Assembly: GCA_019246455.1 (NCBI GenBank)
Contig: JAFAQJ010000116.1
Span: 1-8,508, forward strand
Reading direction: 5' to 3'
Length of the DNA stretch: 8,508 nt
Source of the DNA: Pseudolabrys sp.
GTDB taxonomy: Bacteria > Pseudomonadota > Alphaproteobacteria > Rhizobiales > Xanthobacteraceae
The translations under genes were made by a program, and so were the position numbers. The stretch's first letter is position 1, and the number at the start of each line of letters is the position of its first letter. Positions 5,275 to 8,508 of this stretch are shown here, piece after piece. Below the pieces are notes generated by a model. That model saw nothing but the letters and a program-made list of their open reading frames with translations. It did not search any database and had not been told where the DNA came from.

Positions 5275-6162
5275 TCACTCGGCGGCGGCGCGGTAAGGCC
5301 GCAATTCCTCCAAGGGTATCTCTCCTAGACGCTGCGCCAGGGTCTCGAGGTCGACGGCGACCTGCGCGAAGCCTGGCCCGCGCGTATAGCGGCGTTCATC
5401 CATATAAAGCGCACGGTTGATCTCGAGCTGGATGGCGTGAAGTCCCGTTGATGGATTGCCGTAATGCTCGGTGATGAACCCACCGGCATAAGGCTTGTTG
5501 CGGCTCACGCCGTAGCCGAGCGACCGAAGCGTTTTCTCGACTGTCTCTGATACGACGCCGACGCAGCTTGTTCCGTAGCGGTCGCCGATCACGAATTCGG
5601 GGCGCGGGCGCTCGTCGCGATGCCCAGCGGTTGACGGCATCGAATGGCAATCGACTAGCACTGCCGCGCCGAACATCCGATGCAGCTTGGTGAACAACCG
5701 TCGCAACGCGCGATGATAGGGCTTGTAAAGGCTTTCAATGCGCTGGAGCGCGTCGTCGACGGGGATGCGCTGATCGTAGATTTCCTGCGCATCGCCGACC
5801 ACGCGCGCGACGGTGCCGAGCCCGCCGGCAACCCGCATCGAACGTGTGTTGGCAAAGGATGGCAGGCGGCCATCGAACATGCGCGGATCGAGTTCGTAGG
5901 GCTCCCGGTTCACGTCGACAAAGCAGCGCGGGAAGTGAGCGCGCATCATCGGATAGCCGCGGGTCACGACGCCGGTGACCAGGGCGTCGACAAAACTGTC
6001 CTCCGAGCGCCGCAGCGTGCCGACATCGAGCCGCGATCTGGTGAGGAATTCGGCCGGGTAGGTCGAGCCGCTGTGCGGCGAATTGAAAATCGCTGCTCCC
6101 GCCCAGTGGGCGGGCTCGACGATCTCGAAGGGCGGATCCAGCTCGTCGCGTATCTCGCTCAT
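5275..6162 (-). CDS. N-formylglutamate amidohydrolase family protein
   Basis: A 295-residue putative metal-dependent amidohydrolase of the N-formylglutamate amidohydrolase family, which releases formate from N-formyl-L-glutamate in histidine breakdown. The start MSEIRDELDPPFEIVEP at 6162 is preferred over the frame start at 6261; GGAAAG lies nine bases upstream. Family features are FNSPHSGSTYP (26-36), SEDSFVD (53-59), the FVDVNREPYELDPRMF segment (81-96), VDCHSMPS (170-177), IGDRYGTSC (192-200), NKPYAGGF (222-229) and IQLEINRALYMDE (244-256). His30, Glu54 and His173 are plausible metal ligands. No other hut genes are nearby, so a role in histidine degradation is unproved; many rhizobial genomes carry such stand-alone paralogues. 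It is divergent from cpdR and convergent with the small RNA. Confidence 0.88.
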   Translation of the reverse strand: MSEIRDELDPPFEIVEPAHWAGAAIFNSPHSGSTYPAEFLTRSRLDVGTLRRSEDSFVDALVTGVVTRGYPMMRAHFPRCFVDVNREPYELDPRMFDGRLPSFANTRSMRVAGGLGTVARVVGDAQEIYDQRIPVDDALQRIESLYKPYHRALRRLFTKLHRMFGAAVLVDCHSMPSTAGHRDERPRPEFVIGDRYGTSCVGVVSETVEKTLRSLGYGVSRNKPYAGGFITEHYGNPSTGLHAIQLEINRALYMDERRYTRGPGFAQVAVDLETLAQRLGEIPLEELRPYRAAAE

Positions 6163-6372
6163 CAGGGGATGCTTTCCGTCACTGCAGCCAAACCCGCTGC
6201 GAACGGGTCGTGAACGCTGGTTTATACCTTCTATTGTCCATAGGCGCGCGGATAAAGCCAATATAGAGGCGGTCAGGCTGTGGGTTCACCCCATATTTAC
6301 CCGCGTTGGGGCTTATGGGAGGGCTGCGCGGCCGCAAAGGCCGGAGTGAGTTGGGGTAGGGGAGCGTAGCGA

Positions 6373-6732
6373 GTGCCCAAGATTCTGCTGGCCGAAGACG
6401 ACACCGACATGCGCCGCTTTCTCGTGAAGGCGCTGCAGAATGCCGGTTTCGACGTCACGTCGTACGATAACGGGCTCTCCGCCTATCAGCGGCTGCGCGA
6501 GGAACCTTACGAGCTTCTGCTCACCGATATCGTGATGCCGGAAATGGACGGGATCGAACTTGCCCGCCGCGCCGCCGAACTCGATCCCGATATCAAGATC
6601 ATGTTCATCACTGGTTTTGCGGCGGTCGCGCTCAATGCGGATTCGACGGCGCCGAAACACGCCAAGGTTCTATCAAAGCCGATCCATCTGCGTGAACTGG
6701 TGACCGAAGTCAGCAAGATGCTGGCGGCGTAA
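6373..6732 (+). CDS. cpdR: CpdR response regulator, ClpXP adaptor
   Basis: A 119-residue single-domain response regulator matching CpdR. In its unphosphorylated state CpdR primes the ClpXP protease to destroy cell-cycle substrates, including CtrA through RcdA and PopA; the CckA-ChpT phosphorelay inactivates it. The receiver domain fills the whole protein. Asp9/Asp10 form the acidic pocket (ILLAEDD), Asp52 in LLLTDIVMPEMDGIELA is the phosphoacceptor, Thr80 lies in MFITGFAAVAL, and Lys102 is in VLSKPIHLREL. The TDIVMPEMDGIELA and MFITGFAAVAL segments are nearly diagnostic of CpdR. The GTG start at 6373 is supported by GGGGAG at 6359-6364, eight bases upstream. The 210 bases between it and the divergent amidohydrolase start contain no clear promoter or CtrA box that I could identify. 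Confidence 0.93.
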   Translation: MPKILLAEDDTDMRRFLVKALQNAGFDVTSYDNGLSAYQRLREEPYELLLTDIVMPEMDGIELARRAAELDPDIKIMFITGFAAVALNADSTAPKHAKVLSKPIHLRELVTEVSKMLAA

Positions 6733-6780
6733 CACGCGATCCCGGACCAGATTTCGCGCAATAAATGGATTTCCCGCGCG

Positions 6781-6798
6781 GGTTGCCTCTGGCAATCC
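6781..6798 (+). other. Short stem-loop before tRNA-Val
   Basis: GGTTGCC and GGCAATCC form a 7-bp stem with one bulged T and a TCT loop. No T-run follows, so it is not a standard terminator for cpdR. It overlaps a weak promoter match for the tRNA: TTGCCT at 6783-6788, 17 bases, TAAGAC at 6806-6811. Confidence 0.35.
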
Positions 6799-6829
6799 AA
6801 CTCGCTAAGACCTCCCGGTTTCGTGGCTT

Positions 6830-6904
6830 GGGTGCGTAGCTCAGCGGAAGAGCACTACCTTGACATGGTAGGGGTCACAGGTTCGATCCCTGTCGCACCC
6901 ACCA
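6830..6904 (+). tRNA. tRNA-Val (GAC)
   Basis: A complete tRNA cloverleaf with encoded CCA. The acceptor stem is GGGTGCG/CGCACCC, the D stem GCTC/GAGC, the anticodon stem CTACC/GGTAG with loop TTGACAT (anticodon GAC, reading GUC and GUU valine codons), and the T stem ACAGG/CCTGT with loop TTCGATC. The discriminator base is A at 6901, then CCA. All stems are perfect. It ends 13 bases before the stop of the convergent MetE-like gene. No second copy of its 3' end is present, so there is no sign of an integrated element. Confidence 0.97.
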
Positions 6905-6917
6905 CGAATTTCCTCTT

Positions 6918-8066
6918 TCAATTTTTCCAGAACTGCTTCGAGGCGATGCGCGCGCCGTCCGCCATCGCCTTGAGCTTGGCGAACACCACGTCAGGATCGA
7001 CCGCGGCCTGTCCGACCCAGGTGCCATAGCCGCAATCCGATCCCGCAATTACGTTCTCGCGCCCGACCAAATTGGCGTAACGCGCGATGCGCTGCGCAAT
7101 CACCTCGGGATGCTCGATGAAGTTCGATTTCGACTCGATCACACCGGGGATCAGCACCTTGCCTTCCGGCAGCTTCACCGTCTCGAACAGTTTCCATTCA
7201 TGGGCGTGGCGCGGATTGGCGGCTTCGAGGGATATCATCGAGGGCTTCGCGGCGAAGACAATGTCGACAATATCGGCGAGCGGCACATCGCAATGGTGAG
7301 GCCCTTCGTAATTGCCCCAGCACAGATGCATGCGTAGTTGCTCGGCCGGGATGCCGATGAGAGCATGGTTGAGCGCTTCGATGTGCAAGGCGATTCGCTT
7401 ACGGAATTCCGCCACCGATAAATTGGCGTATTGGATATGGCGGCCCATCGCGAGATCAGGGCAATCGATCTGCAGCACAAATCCGGCCTTCGCTACCGTC
7501 TCGTATTCATAGCGCATCGCTTCGGCGATCGCCGCCAGGTATTTTTCCTGGCTGCCGTAGTAATCGTCGTGAAAGAACAGCGACACCACGCCGGGCGAGG
7601 CCGCGCTCATGAAGCCGCCAACGGACTTCACCGCGCCGAGCGCCGCCTTGAGATTTTCCGCGTCGGAAATGGCGGCTTGCGCGTCGCGCACCTTAATCGG
7701 CGCATTGCAGGCCGGCGTCTTGCGTCGTGACCGTCCCGGATCGCCGAACACTTTCTTTTCGAGCTTCGGAAAGGCGGCGAGATCCTGATAGACGAAGGTG
7801 TTGCCGGTGCCGCCGAAACCATCGAGCCGGTCCTTGATGTAGGTTGCGTAGCTCGGCTTCGACATCTCGCCGTCGTTGATGAGGTCGACGCCGACATCGG
7901 CCTGTTTCTTGACGACTTCGGCGACCGCCGCCTTGACGCGCGCCGCGAGCGCCGCCGCGTCGACCGGCACGCCTTCTTCCTTGGCGTACATCACGCGGAT
8001 GAGATCGTCCGGCCGCGGCAGGCTGCCGGTATGGGTCGTCAAAAAATGCTCGGTCGAACGCGGCAT
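6918..8066 (-). CDS. Cobalamin-independent methionine synthase family protein (MetE C-terminal-like)
   Basis: A 382-residue protein corresponding to the C-terminal catalytic barrel of MetE, the zinc-dependent methyltransferase domain shared with epoxyalkane:coenzyme M transferase-like enzymes. The N-terminal half of full-length MetE is absent, so the methyl donor may not be methyltetrahydrofolate polyglutamate. Early motifs are THTGSLPRPDDLI (11-23) and DLINDGEMSKPSYATYI (61-77). Zinc ligands expected by analogy with MetE are His247 and Cys249 (MHLCWGNYEGPHH), Glu281 (SLEAANPRHAHEW) and Cys345 (AGSDCGYGTWVG). IDCPDLAM (200-207) resembles the family's substrate loop. The ATG at 8066 gives a natural N-terminus, though the ribosome binding site is weak. 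Catalytic residues look intact. The gene stands alone, so the physiological thiol acceptor cannot be inferred from context. Confidence 0.9.
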   Translation of the reverse strand: MPRSTEHFLTTHTGSLPRPDDLIRVMYAKEEGVPVDAAALAARVKAAVAEVVKKQADVGVDLINDGEMSKPSYATYIKDRLDGFGGTGNTFVYQDLAAFPKLEKKVFGDPGRSRRKTPACNAPIKVRDAQAAISDAENLKAALGAVKSVGGFMSAASPGVVSLFFHDDYYGSQEKYLAAIAEAMRYEYETVAKAGFVLQIDCPDLAMGRHIQYANLSVAEFRKRIALHIEALNHALIGIPAEQLRMHLCWGNYEGPHHCDVPLADIVDIVFAAKPSMISLEAANPRHAHEWKLFETVKLPEGKVLIPGVIESKSNFIEHPEVIAQRIARYANLVGRENVIAGSDCGYGTWVGQAAVDPDVVFAKLKAMADGARIASKQFWKN

Positions 8067-8150
8067 GGGAGTTCCGGGGCCGCAACTCTAGTCGAGCCAT
8101 GACGCGCTAACCACTCGAGGATGTACGATGGGCGAAATGGGCCGCTTGCG

Positions 8151-8179
8151 TTGACAGAGACGGCCCGCACCCCTATGAA
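8151..8179 (+). promoter_or_regulatory. Sigma-70 promoter of rpmJ
   Basis: TTGACA (8151-8156, a perfect -35), a 17-base spacer, and TATGAA (8174-8179). It predicts a start near 8186 and a leader of about 42 nt holding the perfect palindrome GCCCAGCTGGGC (8203-8214), which lies 13 bases before the start codon and may fold. This is the best promoter match in the window. Confidence 0.8.
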
Positions 8180-8227
8180 CCCGCCCAACACACCGACCAA
8201 AAGCCCAGCTGGGCCCAGAGATCGATC

Positions 8228-8353
8228 ATGAAAGTCCGTAATTCGTTGAAATCGCTGCGCGGCCGCCATCGCGACAATCGTCTCGTGCGCCGCAAGGGCC
8301 GGGTCTACATCATCAACAAGACCCAGAAGCGCTACAAGGCTCGCCAGGGCTGA
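8228..8353 (+). CDS. rpmJ: 50S ribosomal protein L36
   Basis: The 41-residue protein [20 protein letters not shown], continuing with [20 protein letters not shown] and a final Gly, is ribosomal protein L36 of the large subunit. It is the cysteine-free form, without the zinc-binding Cys/His set of the Cys-containing version; the cysteine-free type is usual in alphaproteobacteria. As expected, it is very basic. The gene stands alone here, not in the spc operon, with its own strong promoter. There is only a weak GAGA-type ribosome binding site before the ATG. Its last codons and stop form the left arm of a strong hairpin. Confidence 0.96.
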   Translation: MKVRNSLKSLRGRHRDNRLVRRKGRVYIINKTQKRYKARQG

Positions 8354-8390
8354 TCATCCTGGGATGTGCGATTTGGCACATCAGCCCTGG
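8344..8390 (+). terminator. Bipartite hairpin overlapping the rpmJ stop codon
   Basis: CCAGGGCTGA (8344-8353, ending in the rpmJ TGA) pairs exactly with TCAGCCCTGG (8381-8390). Inside, TGTGC/GCACA (8365-8369 and 8376-8380) makes a second stem, with an 11-base one-sided bulge. No T-run follows, so this is a 3'-end stabiliser, an attenuator or a factor-assisted terminator rather than a standard intrinsic one. Confidence 0.6.
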
Positions 8391-8402
8391 GGGTCCGGTG
8401 AC

Positions 8403-8432
8403 ACTCTCCGTCTCGCAACCGAGATGGAGAGT
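8403..8432 (+). promoter_or_regulatory. Hairpin masking a ribosome binding site
   Basis: ACTCTCCGTCTCG (8403-8415) pairs along its whole length, with one G-U pair, with CGAGATGGAGAGT (8420-8432) around a CAAC tetraloop. The right arm contains GGAGAG (8426-8431), which sits six bases before the ATG at 8438. A fold this stable should block initiation there unless it is opened by translation, a ligand or a partner. No U-tract follows, which argues against a terminator. Confidence 0.55.
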
Positions 8433-8437
8433 CGCCG

Positions 8438-8508
8438 ATGCGGTGCTTTCTCAAGTCGCTCAGACGTCGTTTGACCGGTCGCGGTCCTGCGCCCGCGTGC
8501 ACGAAGGC
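8438..8508 (+). CDS. Start of an unknown basic reading frame (partial)
   Basis: An ATG with GGAGAG six bases upstream opens a frame that stays open to the right edge, 23 complete codons: MRCFLKSLRRRLTGRG, then PAPACTK. It is rich in Arg/Lys and has two Cys. I do not recognise it. It could be a short regulatory peptide, the start of a longer gene or a chance frame; the ribosome binding site, spacing and hairpin are the only support. It lies 84 bases after the rpmJ stop on the same strand and may share the rpmJ transcript. Confidence 0.3.
   Translation, partial: MRCFLKSLRRRLTGRGPAPACTK

Noticed and set aside
5029..5328. Rightward 99-codon frame with several Cys, between hisN and the amidohydrolase
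   Set aside because: It runs through the small RNA and its terminator hairpin and into the opposite-strand amidohydrolase gene, and has no convincing ribosome binding site.
6830..6904. tRNA-Val 3' end as an integration (att) site
   Set aside because: No second copy of the tRNA 3' sequence, no integrase and no foreign-looking genes follow it in the window.

Overview
The window reads as ordinary chromosomal DNA of a Hyphomicrobiales (Rhizobiales) alphaproteobacterium, probably close to the Bradyrhizobiaceae/Xanthobacteraceae. The signs are high GC, a CpdR response regulator, a cysteine-free 41-residue ribosomal protein L36, a small heat shock gene behind a ROSE-type RNA thermometer, and a small RNA that looks like the alphaproteobacterial suhB/alpha-r8 (MmgR-like) family. 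I see no transposase, phage gene, CRISPR array or other mark of recent transfer. No candidate for a wholly new protein system stands out; the most interesting material is in the non-coding stretches.

Layout, left to right. The 5' end of gltB (glutamate synthase large subunit) runs leftwards out of the window from 541. A gene-poor stretch follows (542-971) with a perfect 9+9 inverted repeat that looks like an operator. A two-gene rightward unit comes next: a DoxX-family membrane protein (GTG start at 972) and, 14 bases later, a secreted PepSY-like protein with a proline/lysine-rich tail. These converge on a leftward hsp20 gene, with a 10-bp hairpin between them that can serve as a terminator. 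The hsp20 gene has a heat-shock sigma-32-type promoter and a multi-hairpin leader whose last hairpin covers the Shine-Dalgarno sequence. A divergent alpha/beta hydrolase (3184-4128) then meets a leftward hisN-type histidinol-phosphatase (4156-4944) tail to tail.

Between hisN and a leftward N-formylglutamate amidohydrolase gene lies a rightward small RNA (about 5152-5237). It has a GNRA-capped hairpin, two CCTCC (anti-Shine-Dalgarno) segments and a strong intrinsic terminator; a 14-bp palindrome sits upstream of its promoter. The amidohydrolase is divergent from cpdR, which is followed by tRNA-Val(GAC). A leftward MetE-C-terminal-like (cobalamin-independent methionine synthase family) gene and a rightward rpmJ with an excellent sigma-70 promoter come next. 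Two strong hairpins follow rpmJ; the second masks the ribosome binding site of a short Arg/Cys-containing reading frame that runs off the right edge.

Functionally the window mixes nitrogen and amino-acid metabolism (GltB, HisN, N-formylglutamate amidohydrolase, MetE-like), cell-cycle proteolysis control (CpdR), heat stress (Hsp20) and translation (tRNA-Val, L36). Transcription units are short and often divergent or convergent; only the DoxX/PepSY pair looks like an operon.
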